DNA of 9,764 nt from assembly GCA_043808585.1 (NCBI GenBank), contig JAZDES010000209.1:1-9764 (forward strand). The letters run 5' to 3'. Both the position numbers and the translations under genes were made by a program. Shown here in pieces: positions 1-6,668 of this stretch; the first letter of the stretch is position 1, and the number at the start of each line of letters is the position of its first letter. The stretch comes from CAYVMN01 sp043808585. GTDB taxonomy: Bacteria > Desulfobacterota > DSM-4660 > Desulfatiglandales > Desulfatiglandaceae. A model generated the notes under the pieces. The model ran no database searches. It saw nothing but the letters and a program-made list of their open reading frames with translations, and was not told the origin of the DNA.

Positions 1-42
1 GAGGTTACTCTCCGCCTTGAGATGGGAGGTCAAATAAAATGA
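1..42 (+). CDS. Possible 3' end of an upstream gene, cut by the window edge
   Basis: Reading from base 1, frame 1 stays open for 13 codons and stops with TGA at 40-42. This gives an ATGA overlap with the start codon of the DUF362 gene, as expected for translationally coupled neighbours. The visible tail (EVTLRLEMGGQIK) is too short to assign to a family. Frame 2 is also open and stops at 35-37, so the choice of frame is a guess based on the overlap. Confidence 0.25.
   Translation, partial: EVTLRLEMGGQIK
24..29 (+). promoter_or_regulatory. Shine-Dalgarno of the DUF362 gene
   Basis: GGGAGG lies nine bases before the ATG at 39. It fixes this ATG as the start. No promoter is visible in the 38 bases before the gene, which fits transcription from an upstream gene outside the window. 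Confidence 0.7.
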
Positions 43-1199
43 GTCAGGTTCTTGTCATAGATAGCACTTATGATACATGCCGGGAAGCGATCGATCTGGT
101 CTTTTCGACGTTCCCCCTTGATGTTCGCGATAAGAAGGTAGCTGTCAAAATGAATGCCTTAAAGCCCTGTGACCCGGATCGCGAGGCCTTTGTCACCAAT
201 TACAGGTTATTAAAGGCGGTCCTCGAAAAACTCGAGACCCTGGGCCCGGCCGAGATCGTGGCGGGTGATTCGGTGGGGACGGAATACTATGGGCTCTCGG
301 AGTATGTATTTGATGTCACCCGTCTGAAAGAGGTCTCAGGCCCTTATTATCGCAATTTTAACAAGGACATCAAAGTCATTGAGTTAGAGCAGCCATTCAG
401 GCGTAAAGTGGCCGTGCTCAGGCATGTCCTGGAAGCCGATGTCTATATTTCTGTGCCAAAGATGAAGACACACGGACTTACTCGGATTAGTGGTGCTGTC
501 AAGAATAATTACGGGCTGCTCACGGGTGCCCAAAAATCTTGGTATCATTACTACTGTGTCAAGCCGGAAAGATTTGCGAGGATCCTTGTTGAGATGTTCC
601 GTTTGCGACCGCCGGACCTGGTCATCATGGATGCTATTCTGGCCATGGAAGGTTTTGGACCGGCCTCCCCTGAAACGAGATGGGTCAACAAGGTCCTTGC
701 CTCTGACGATGCGGTGGCCCTTGACAGGGTTGAGGCAGAGATCATCGGTTTTGGTGTAGAGGATGTGCCCTACCTGCAAATTGCCAGGGACCTGTCTTTA
801 GGGGAAACGGATCTGGATGCCATAAAGGTGATTGGAGATCTATCGACAATCCAGGAATACCATCGACCCACACCGCCCGAGGCAAGTTTCAGCTATAAAG
901 CAGGAGTGGGGAGCGGGAGAACAAGCATTGGGTATTTCCGAGAGAGGGTTTCATATCGCCCATCAATTTCCGCTGATAAATGCCGGCACCGGCACCAATG
1001 CGAAGCCTGTGTAGCTATCTGTCCGACAGGGGCCTTAACAAAGGGGTCTCAAGTCCCCGCCCTGGACCCAAGCAGGTGTATGATCTGCTGTGCATGCAAA
1101 GAGGTTTGCGATTTTTCGGCGGTGGAATTGCATCCTGATCCAGAAATCATGGCCTCACTGGTCAGAGAAGAAGACCGTCTCAAAAAGGTCGAATCTTAG
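39..1199 (+). CDS. DUF362 domain protein with C-terminal 2x[4Fe-4S] ferredoxin domain
   Basis: 386 residues. The N-terminal two thirds is a DUF362 domain; the family hallmark is the KMKTHG stretch at residues 141-146, followed by SGAVKNNYG (151-159). The C-terminus is a ferredoxin-like domain with two clusters. Cluster 1 uses C315, C321, C324 and C328 (C-x5-C-x2-C-x3-CP, slightly long at the first spacing). Cluster 2 uses C347, C350, C353 and C357, with an extra C351. No signal peptide or membrane segment is seen, so it is probably cytoplasmic. DUF362 proteins of anaerobes are generally regarded as iron-sulfur proteins of unknown electron-transfer function, and no substrate can be named. It has a good Shine-Dalgarno and probably belongs to an operon that begins to the left. 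It converges on the MoaD-like gene with only 13 bp between stop codons, so it is not co-transcribed with the Etf cluster. The family call is firm; the role is open. Confidence 0.9.
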   Translation: MSQVLVIDSTYDTCREAIDLVFSTFPLDVRDKKVAVKMNALKPCDPDREAFVTNYRLLKAVLEKLETLGPAEIVAGDSVGTEYYGLSEYVFDVTRLKEVSGPYYRNFNKDIKVIELEQPFRRKVAVLRHVLEADVYISVPKMKTHGLTRISGAVKNNYGLLTGAQKSWYHYYCVKPERFARILVEMFRLRPPDLVIMDAILAMEGFGPASPETRWVNKVLASDDAVALDRVEAEIIGFGVEDVPYLQIARDLSLGETDLDAIKVIGDLSTIQEYHRPTPPEASFSYKAGVGSGRTSIGYFRERVSYRPSISADKCRHRHQCEACVAICPTGALTKGSQVPALDPSRCMICCACKEVCDFSAVELHPDPEIMASLVREEDRLKKVES

Positions 1200-1212
1200 G
1201 GTCCTCCAGGTC

Positions 1213-1494
1213 TCAGCCGCCGGCGACTATGATAGCGATAAGGACCTCATCGCCGTCCTGCAGCGGGGTTTCATATTTTTCGGGGAGTGACAGTATATTT
1301 CGACCATTGACAAGCATGGACAGTCCGCTCCTGAGATTTCCCTGGTCAAGCAGCTCTTTTTCGAGCCCGTCGCCATACCTGGCTACCAAAGCCTCTATCA
1401 GACCTCGGACCGTTAGGTTCTGGCCCTCAATGATGTCCTTCCCCTCAGGCATGCTATGCGTGAGAGCCCTAGCGGTGCGTATCTTGACCCTCAT
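1213..1494 (-). CDS. MoaD/ThiS-like ubiquitin-fold sulfur carrier protein
   Basis: 93 residues from the ATG at 1494, ending in the family's diglycine tail (IIVAGG). That tail is adenylated and thiocarboxylated in MoaD- and ThiS-type carriers. The beta-grasp features VNGRNI near the middle and PLQDGDEVLIA before the tail are typical. MoaD donates sulfur to the pterin of molybdenum or tungsten cofactors. In anaerobes such stand-alone copies often sit beside aldehyde:ferredoxin oxidoreductase genes, but none is visible here. A TTG at 1512 would add six residues. The ATG is preferred because AAGGA at 1502-1506 sits seven bases before it. It is the last gene of the minus-strand series, 97 bp after the membrane Fe-S oxidoreductase. 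It could instead serve another sulfur-transfer pathway such as thiamine or thioacid synthesis; the sequence does not decide. Confidence 0.85.
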   Translation of the reverse strand: MRVKIRTARALTHSMPEGKDIIEGQNLTVRGLIEALVARYGDGLEKELLDQGNLRSGLSMLVNGRNILSLPEKYETPLQDGDEVLIAIIVAGG

Positions 1495-1591
1495 TCCGTC
1501 ATCCTTATTCAAAGTGGGGCTTCTGATCTTTCATCCAGTCCGCTGTATCCACAAACCATGGTTCAAACCTTCCTCTACAAACCTGACGTTC

Positions 1592-3619
1592 TTAAGATTT
1601 CAAGCTCTCAGCGATTAACTCGCTTATATCCATGGCCTTTAGGGGAGACCCCAGACTCCCTATGGCATCCTCCATCATTTGCATGCAAAAGGGACAGGCC
1701 ACACCAATGACCTCGGCCCCCGTTTTCATGGCCTGCTCTACGCGCATCTGATTGATACGCCGCCCCGCAGGCTCATCCATCCAGGCGTGTCCACCTCCGC
1801 CGCCGCAGCAGAAGCTCCGCTCTCTGATGCGCTCCATCTCTGCAATTTGTAGCTCAGGAATCGCGCTCAATATTCTCCTGGGAGAATCAAAGATTTCATT
1901 ATAGCGACCCAGATAACAGGGGTCGTGATAGGTAATAACCCTGTTCGCTCCCTTGTTTGGAGCCAACTTTTTTTCATCGATCAATTGTCTCAGGAGTTCA
2001 CTGTGATGCCAGACCTCAAATTCACCGCCAAACTGCGGATACTCGCACTTCAGGGTGTTGTAACAGTGGGGACAATGGGTCACGATCTTCTTGACCCCAT
2101 AGGTCTTCATGACCTCAATATTTTGCTGGGCCATCATCTGAAATTGCAGCTCATGACCCATCCGTCGCGCAGGATCGCCGCAACAGCCTTCCTCATTCCC
2201 CAGGATGCCGAAGTGGACGCCTGCGAGTTGGAGTTGCCGGGCAAAGGCCTGGGTTACCATGATATTGCGATCAACCAGGGCACCGGTACAACCCACAAAG
2301 TAGAGCCATTCCCCATCGGCATCCTCGGACAACCTCCTGATGTCCAGGTGCTTAGCCCACTCATCCCTCAGGTGTTCAGCTCCCCGCCATGGATGCCCCC
2401 GAATTTCCATATTCCTGAGGGTCTCCTGGACCGCCTCCGGAATACCCCTCTCTGCCAGGACCTGGTTTCGGCGCATGTCAATGAATTTATCAACATGCTC
2501 TATATACACCGGACATGCCTCCACACAGGCACAACAGGTCGTGCAGTCCCATAAGGCCTCTGGAGATATCACGTCGCCGATCAATGTCCGATCTGATACC
2601 TCACTTTCTCGGGGCGCCTGCGTCCTTGCCTCGGAAAAGATAGACCACCCTTCTTCCATATCGCATTTGAGATCTTGAATAACGCGTTTCGGTGAGAGAA
2701 CTTTGCCGCTCAGGTGGGCCGGACAATTGTCCTGGCAGCGTCCACAGCGCATACAGGCATCCAGGTCCAGGAGCTGTTTCCAGGTGAAGTCTCTGATCCG
2801 TCCGGCTCCGTATTCAGCCGCGGATTCAAAATCTATGGGTACAAGTTCTCCCCTAGGTCTCATGGTTCTGAAAAAGATGTTGAGGGGTGCTGCCAGGATG
2901 TGCACCAATTTTGAAAACGAAATGGCAACGTAGATAACAGAAGCCATGACGACTGCGAGGTGGAGGTACCACCATACCCTGTGTAAGATCTCATTGGTCG
3001 ATGGGCCCCAACCCAAAAAAAATCTGCCAAAGATCCAGCCGCCCACGGACCACGGTGCGTATTGGGGTGTGGCAATCATTTCCGTGGCAGCCAACCGGCT
3101 TCCCTCCACCAGAAAGCCGGTGAGGATCAAGAAGAACAGAAGAGCCAGAGTGATGGCATCACTCGGTTGATTATCCAGCCGGCTAGGCCTCTGGACATAT
3201 CGGCGAAACGCGAATGCCAGTATTGCCAGCAGGGCCAAGAGACCGAAGATATCGACAACCAGGGAAAACCAGAGATATATCCCACCTCGTAAGAAAGGGA
3301 ACCAGTAGTGGTGTATGAAGTCGGCGGCGCTGAGGGCAAAGAAGCTCAGGAAGGCCCAAAAAACGATGAAATGAATCAGGCCGGGAAAGGGTTCGTGCAG
3401 GATTTTCCTGTGCCCCAGCAACTCCACGACCAATTTCCGGAGAAAAGATGTGATCCGGTTCCCAAGGGGGTCCAACCGGTTGTCAGGCCTGCCTGTCCGC
3501 CACAAGAGAACGCGGCGATACACTGCCCATATGGATAGGCCCAGGGCGATGGCTGAAAGCACATAGACAATATTTCCCCATGCGCCGATGTTCCAAAATA
3601 TCTCACGACCTGCATTCAT
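1592..3619 (-). CDS. Membrane-bound Fe-S oxidoreductase, NarI-like cytochrome b plus HdrC/HdrD-like domains (EMO-like EtfAB:quinone oxidoreductase)
   Basis: 675 residues with three parts. Residues 15-250 contain about five hydrophobic helices (roughly 15-38, 79-98, 112-138, 154-174, 215-236) resembling the NarI/HdrE haem-b subunit; H83, H103/H104, H213, H220 and H240 are candidate haem ligands. Residues 289-299 (C289, C292, C295, C299) and 359-369 (C359, C362, C365, C369) are two ferredoxin-type 4Fe-4S sites, as in HdrC. Residues 440-645 hold two CCG domains (C444, C479-C480, C516/C519; and C568, C604-C605, C642/C645), the HdrD-type motif that binds a non-cubane 4Fe-4S cluster. This architecture matches the membrane EtfAB:menaquinone oxidoreductase (EMO) described from syntrophic fatty-acid oxidisers such as Syntrophus. 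The etfA and etfB genes two genes upstream support that role: taking electrons from reduced Etf and reducing menaquinone. It starts 23 bp after the dehydrogenase stop with only a weak Shine-Dalgarno (AAGAG), suggesting coupling. All cluster cysteines are present. Partner and quinone are inferred. Confidence 0.88.
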   Translation of the reverse strand: MNAGREIFWNIGAWGNIVYVLSAIALGLSIWAVYRRVLLWRTGRPDNRLDPLGNRITSFLRKLVVELLGHRKILHEPFPGLIHFIVFWAFLSFFALSAADFIHHYWFPFLRGGIYLWFSLVVDIFGLLALLAILAFAFRRYVQRPSRLDNQPSDAITLALLFFLILTGFLVEGSRLAATEMIATPQYAPWSVGGWIFGRFFLGWGPSTNEILHRVWWYLHLAVVMASVIYVAISFSKLVHILAAPLNIFFRTMRPRGELVPIDFESAAEYGAGRIRDFTWKQLLDLDACMRCGRCQDNCPAHLSGKVLSPKRVIQDLKCDMEEGWSIFSEARTQAPRESEVSDRTLIGDVISPEALWDCTTCCACVEACPVYIEHVDKFIDMRRNQVLAERGIPEAVQETLRNMEIRGHPWRGAEHLRDEWAKHLDIRRLSEDADGEWLYFVGCTGALVDRNIMVTQAFARQLQLAGVHFGILGNEEGCCGDPARRMGHELQFQMMAQQNIEVMKTYGVKKIVTHCPHCYNTLKCEYPQFGGEFEVWHHSELLRQLIDEKKLAPNKGANRVITYHDPCYLGRYNEIFDSPRRILSAIPELQIAEMERIRERSFCCGGGGGHAWMDEPAGRRINQMRVEQAMKTGAEVIGVACPFCMQMMEDAIGSLGSPLKAMDISELIAESLKS

Positions 3620-3642
3620 CAGCTCTTTACTCAGCCGCGGTC

Positions 3643-4671
3643 TTACTCCAACACCAACGCGGTGCGGCCAATGAGTTTCATATTGTCGATGAGTTCCTGA
3701 ACCTTGTTGGCCTCCTCAAGCGGGAAGGTATTCATGATCGCCGGCTTTACCAGGCCACGTCTCACCAATTCCAAGGACTCACGGATCTCCTGCCGGGTCG
3801 CACAGCGACACCCCGTCAAATTCAACTCGTCAACCAACAGTCGCATGGGATCAAAACGCAAAGACGTGATGTCACGTGGAACCCCGACGACGACAAGCGT
3901 GCCGCCCCTGGCCAGAGACCTAATGCCTTCTTCCAGCGTCTTCTTGGTACACACCATATCCACAACGGCATCAACCCCGCGGTTATCTGTGAGGGCCATG
4001 ACTTCCTGTGCCATGTCTTTGCCCGAGACGTTGATGGCCTCATCCGCACCGTACCTCCTGGCCAGTTCCAATTTTTCATCAGAGACATCCGCACCGATAA
4101 CATGGGCACCAAAGACCTTGGCCACTTGAAGGGCGTGAATTCCCACGCCACCGGCAGCCCCAACGACCAGGACTCGATCGTTAGGCTCGATCTTGGCCCG
4201 TTCCTTAAATACATGCCAGTTGGTGGCCACTGCATCGGTCGTCACACCGGCTTCCGCAAAACCCATGCCCTCAGGGATCGGGAGGATATTACGCGCCGGC
4301 AGTTTCGCATACTCGGCAAAGCCCCCGTCGATTGCCGCTCCAATATACCCCCCAAAATTCTCGCACAAGGTCTCCCGACCGCTCACACACCACTTGCAAT
4401 AGCCACAGGTAAGGTAGAAACTGTTGCAAACGCGATCCCCTGGTTTACATGTGGTCACCATTGAACCCACTTCCTCTACAATGCCGCCGATCTCATGGCC
4501 GATGATACGGGGCACACTCCCCCCTAATCGACCGGCCCTGAGATTGGTTAAAGTCAGACCGAATCCACAGGCCTTTACCTTAACTAAGACATCATGGGGA
4601 CCGACCTCAGGAATCGGCCGGTCCTCCAACCTGTAAGGTCCGTTCCACTCGTGCATCACCATCGCTTTCAT
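3643..4671 (-). CDS. Zinc-type medium-chain dehydrogenase/reductase (MDR) with altered catalytic zinc site
   Basis: 342 residues, normal for the MDR (zinc alcohol dehydrogenase-like) superfamily. The N-terminal GroES-like domain has the GHE motif (58-60) and a complete structural zinc lobe (C89, C92, C95, C103). The C-terminal Rossmann domain has GAAGGVG (171-177), with D195 after the second strand, favouring NAD over NADP. The catalytic zinc site is atypical. Where the family has ACGxC[HG][ST]D this protein reads ACGFGLTL, so the ligand Cys is G38. The third ligand (Cys in many members) aligns with D146 of TTDAVAT. H59 and E60 remain. It may oxidise a secondary alcohol or 3-/6-hydroxyacyl-CoA, or act as a metal-independent enoyl reductase. 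A resemblance to 6-hydroxycyclohex-1-ene-1-carbonyl-CoA dehydrogenases around DAV-T is possible but unverified. The start is supported by AGGAGG (4680-4685) eight bases upstream. It lies 98 bp after etfA and 23 bp before the membrane oxidoreductase, so it is probably in the same operon. Confidence 0.88.
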   Translation of the reverse strand: MKAMVMHEWNGPYRLEDRPIPEVGPHDVLVKVKACGFGLTLTNLRAGRLGGSVPRIIGHEIGGIVEEVGSMVTTCKPGDRVCNSFYLTCGYCKWCVSGRETLCENFGGYIGAAIDGGFAEYAKLPARNILPIPEGMGFAEAGVTTDAVATNWHVFKERAKIEPNDRVLVVGAAGGVGIHALQVAKVFGAHVIGADVSDEKLELARRYGADEAINVSGKDMAQEVMALTDNRGVDAVVDMVCTKKTLEEGIRSLARGGTLVVVGVPRDITSLRFDPMRLLVDELNLTGCRCATRQEIRESLELVRRGLVKPAIMNTFPLEEANKVQELIDNMKLIGRTALVLE

Positions 4672-4712
4672 GGTTACATCCTCCTGTTTTGTTTGTCTGG
4701 TTTACCTTAATT

Positions 4713-4726
4713 GGTATTGAGATACC
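4713..4726. repeat. Small perfect hairpin between etfA and the MDR gene
   Basis: GGTAT and ATACC arms (5 bp) enclose the loop TGAG. No T-run follows on either strand, so it is not a terminator. In the 98-bp gap it may be an mRNA-processing or pause element, or chance. Confidence 0.3.
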
Positions 4727-4769
4727 CTAGGCCAGCCTGCCCTTGGTTGGTTCCCTCCAATCTTCGCCA

Positions 4770-5762
4770 TTAACCTGACTTACACAGGTCGATAATCTTC
4801 GGCAATACCTGTTTGTAATCGGCAACCACTCCCAAATGAGCGCGCTGGAAGATAGGGGCATCAGGGTCTTTATTTATGGCCACAATGCACTGTGAGGAGG
4901 CGCAGCCGGCCATGTGTTGAGTGGCCCCCGAAAGCCCTATTGCAACGTAAAGACGAGGGCTAACCATCGTGCCGGTGAGTCCAACCTGCCGGGACGAGGG
5001 CAGCCATCCGTTGTCAACGGCTGCCCGTGAGCCGCCTACCACGCCGCCAAGAAAACCGGCAAGTTCCTCCAGCATGGCAAAATTTTCCTTCTGACCCAGG
5101 CCTCGGCCGCCGCTAATCACCACCTCGGCATCCTCAAGCTTGGGACCCTCTGTTTCTTCTTTGACCCTTTCAATAGACTTGATCCTCAAGGCCCCTGGCT
5201 CCAGATCCACTGGAACCGCCACGATCTCACCGGTTCGAGATTCATCTTTTTCAGCTGGGGGTACCGCCTTACTCCTTAATGTAGCGATCAGCGGCTTGGT
5301 GTTGCCTCTGATAACGGCAAGGCCTTTGGACCCGTAAACGGGCCGTATTGCAGATACCCTCTTTGCTTCCCGGTCGATCCTGAACTCTACGCAATCGGTT
5401 GCCAGGCCCGCCCTTAATCTCCAAGCCAAACGAGGGGCGAGATCAACTCCGTGGAGTGTATGACCCAGGAGAAGGACATCAGGATCCACATCCCGACAGA
5501 CCCGTTCTATGGCCAGGGCGTAGCCCTCGGGTTGATACTGCTCAAATTCGGTATTTTCAACCATATACACCCTGTCTGCACCGTAAGAGACCAATTCTGC
5601 CCCCAGCTCTTGACCGTCCGCGGGGGTGATCAATACGGCCGAGGCCACACCACCCAATTCACCGGCGAGCGTTCGGCTCATGGCTGAAAGTTCCAATGCG
5701 CTGCGATGTAGCCTCCCATTGGATAGCTCGGCGTAGAAGAGTATTTCAGTAGTATTCCTCAT
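4770..5762 (-). CDS. etfA: Electron transfer flavoprotein subunit alpha
   Basis: 330 residues, the usual EtfA length. The C-terminal FAD-binding domain is intact: SGGRGLGQKENF (217-228), R246 before AAVDNGW, GLTGTMVSP (261-269), GLSGATQHMAG (276-286) and INKDPDAPIF (296-305). With EtfB it forms the cytoplasmic heterodimer that accepts electrons from acyl-CoA dehydrogenases. Here the likely donor is the acyl-CoA dehydrogenase encoded upstream, and the likely acceptor is the membrane Fe-S protein downstream. The start is set by AAAGGAGT (5768-5775) just before the ATG. The gap to etfB is 24 bp, so the pair is certainly co-transcribed. There is no N-terminal ferredoxin domain like those of some clostridial EtfA proteins. 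Whether the complex bifurcates electrons cannot be settled by eye. Confidence 0.95.
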   Translation of the reverse strand: MRNTTEILFYAELSNGRLHRSALELSAMSRTLAGELGGVASAVLITPADGQELGAELVSYGADRVYMVENTEFEQYQPEGYALAIERVCRDVDPDVLLLGHTLHGVDLAPRLAWRLRAGLATDCVEFRIDREAKRVSAIRPVYGSKGLAVIRGNTKPLIATLRSKAVPPAEKDESRTGEIVAVPVDLEPGALRIKSIERVKEETEGPKLEDAEVVISGGRGLGQKENFAMLEELAGFLGGVVGGSRAAVDNGWLPSSRQVGLTGTMVSPRLYVAIGLSGATQHMAGCASSQCIVAINKDPDAPIFQRAHLGVVADYKQVLPKIIDLCKSG

Positions 5763-5786
5763 AATTGACTCCTTTGATACCCCATA

Positions 5787-6593
5787 TCAGATTATCTTCT
5801 GCGCACGGAGTGAATTTACCAGGTTGGCTGCCTGCTCTTCCGGCGTATTGCCCTCCATGATCTGGCAGTCTTTAGAAACCTCGGGGATATATAGATTTTC
5901 CATTTGAGTAAGTGCGCCAAGTGACTCTAGGAGACTCGGATCCCCCCCGATATCCCCTCTGGACCAGACGGGAATCTTTATCTTTGTGGCCCTGAGCACC
6001 CCTGCAACGGTAGTTAGACGAGGCTGATTGATCTCATTGCTGAGCGTGAGGAGGGCGGGCATAGGCATTTCCATCACTTCATACCCTCCTTCGGCCAATC
6101 GCTGTACCCGCATTACCCCCTCCTCTCCCACCTCCATATGCCTAACAATGGTTACGCAGGGGATATTCAGGCACTCGGCCGTCAAAGAACCCACCTGCCC
6201 CTGATCCCAGTCTCCGGCCTGACGGCCACAGAGCACCAGATCATAGGCCCCGATCCTTTCTATGGCTTTGGCCAGAAGATATGCTGTAACCTGTGGCGCC
6301 GGTTCTCCAAGGCCCCCCTCACCATCAACCTGGACGGCATCGTCCGCTCCCAGACGCAGGGCCCTTTTCAGGGCCTCCTGGAAAGACTTGGGTCCCACGG
6401 TCAAGGCCGTTACCTTCCCGCCATGGGCCTCTTTGAGCTGAAGCGCCGCTTCAATTGCATTCTCATCAAAGGGGTTGACCACGGGTGCGACGCCCTGGAC
6501 CGTTTCCATCTTCTTGCCTGAATCCGCTATGCGATAGTGATGGAGCGGTGCCTCGGGATCCGGGATTAATTTAACGCAAACGATGATGTGCAT
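5787..6593 (-). CDS. etfB: Electron transfer flavoprotein subunit beta
   Basis: 268 residues. The start MHIIVCVKLIPDP is typical of EtfB. Further markers are NPFDENAIEAAL (40-51), the nucleotide-binding loop CGRQAGDWDQGQVG (122-135) and the EMPMPALLTLSNEINQPR signature (175-192). The Q-A-x-D-x-D-x-x-Q-V-G pattern is the form common in Etf of anaerobes, which also includes bifurcating types; the mitochondrial type reads differently here. That hints at, but does not prove, a second FAD in place of AMP. The start is supported by GGAGGTG (6603-6609) nine bases before the ATG. The gene follows the acyl-CoA dehydrogenase by 71 bp and precedes etfA by 24 bp. Confidence 0.95.
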   Translation of the reverse strand: MHIIVCVKLIPDPEAPLHHYRIADSGKKMETVQGVAPVVNPFDENAIEAALQLKEAHGGKVTALTVGPKSFQEALKRALRLGADDAVQVDGEGGLGEPAPQVTAYLLAKAIERIGAYDLVLCGRQAGDWDQGQVGSLTAECLNIPCVTIVRHMEVGEEGVMRVQRLAEGGYEVMEMPMPALLTLSNEINQPRLTTVAGVLRATKIKIPVWSRGDIGGDPSLLESLGALTQMENLYIPEVSKDCQIMEGNTPEEQAANLVNSLRAQKII

Positions 6594-6629
6594 CCTTTCT
6601 TACACCTCCACCAAGTACAACAGATACCT

Positions 6630-6668
6630 GTAACCGTTCAAGGGTTCAGAGGTTCAGGGTTAGGTTAC
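6630..6668. repeat. Three tandem octamers inside a 6-bp inverted repeat, after the acyl-CoA dehydrogenase
   Basis: The plus strand reads three consecutive 8-mers of form GTTCARRG (6636-6659), followed by a degenerate TTAGG-TTA. The array is flanked by GTAACC (6630-6635) and GGTTAC (6663-6668), which are exact reverse complements. The right arm includes the stop codon of the acyl-CoA dehydrogenase. The stem could form in the mRNA between that gene and etfB. No T-run follows, so termination is unlikely; partial attenuation or RNA stabilisation is possible. Confidence 0.5.

Noticed and set aside
1200..1212. Bidirectional terminator between the convergent DUF362 and MoaD-like genes
   Set aside because: The gap is only 13 bp and shows no stem or T-tract. 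Any terminator would have to lie inside a coding end.
1229..1618. 129-codon plus-strand open frame
   Set aside because: Antisense to the MoaD-like gene and serine/proline-rich, as expected for a shadow frame.
1925..2554. 209-codon plus-strand open frame
   Set aside because: Antisense to the CCG domains of the membrane oxidoreductase, whose cysteine motifs show the minus strand is the coding one.
3580..4464. 294-codon plus-strand open frame
   Set aside because: It lies wholly antisense to the MDR dehydrogenase and the start of the membrane oxidoreductase. Its translation has no domain, while the opposite strand encodes clear family motifs.
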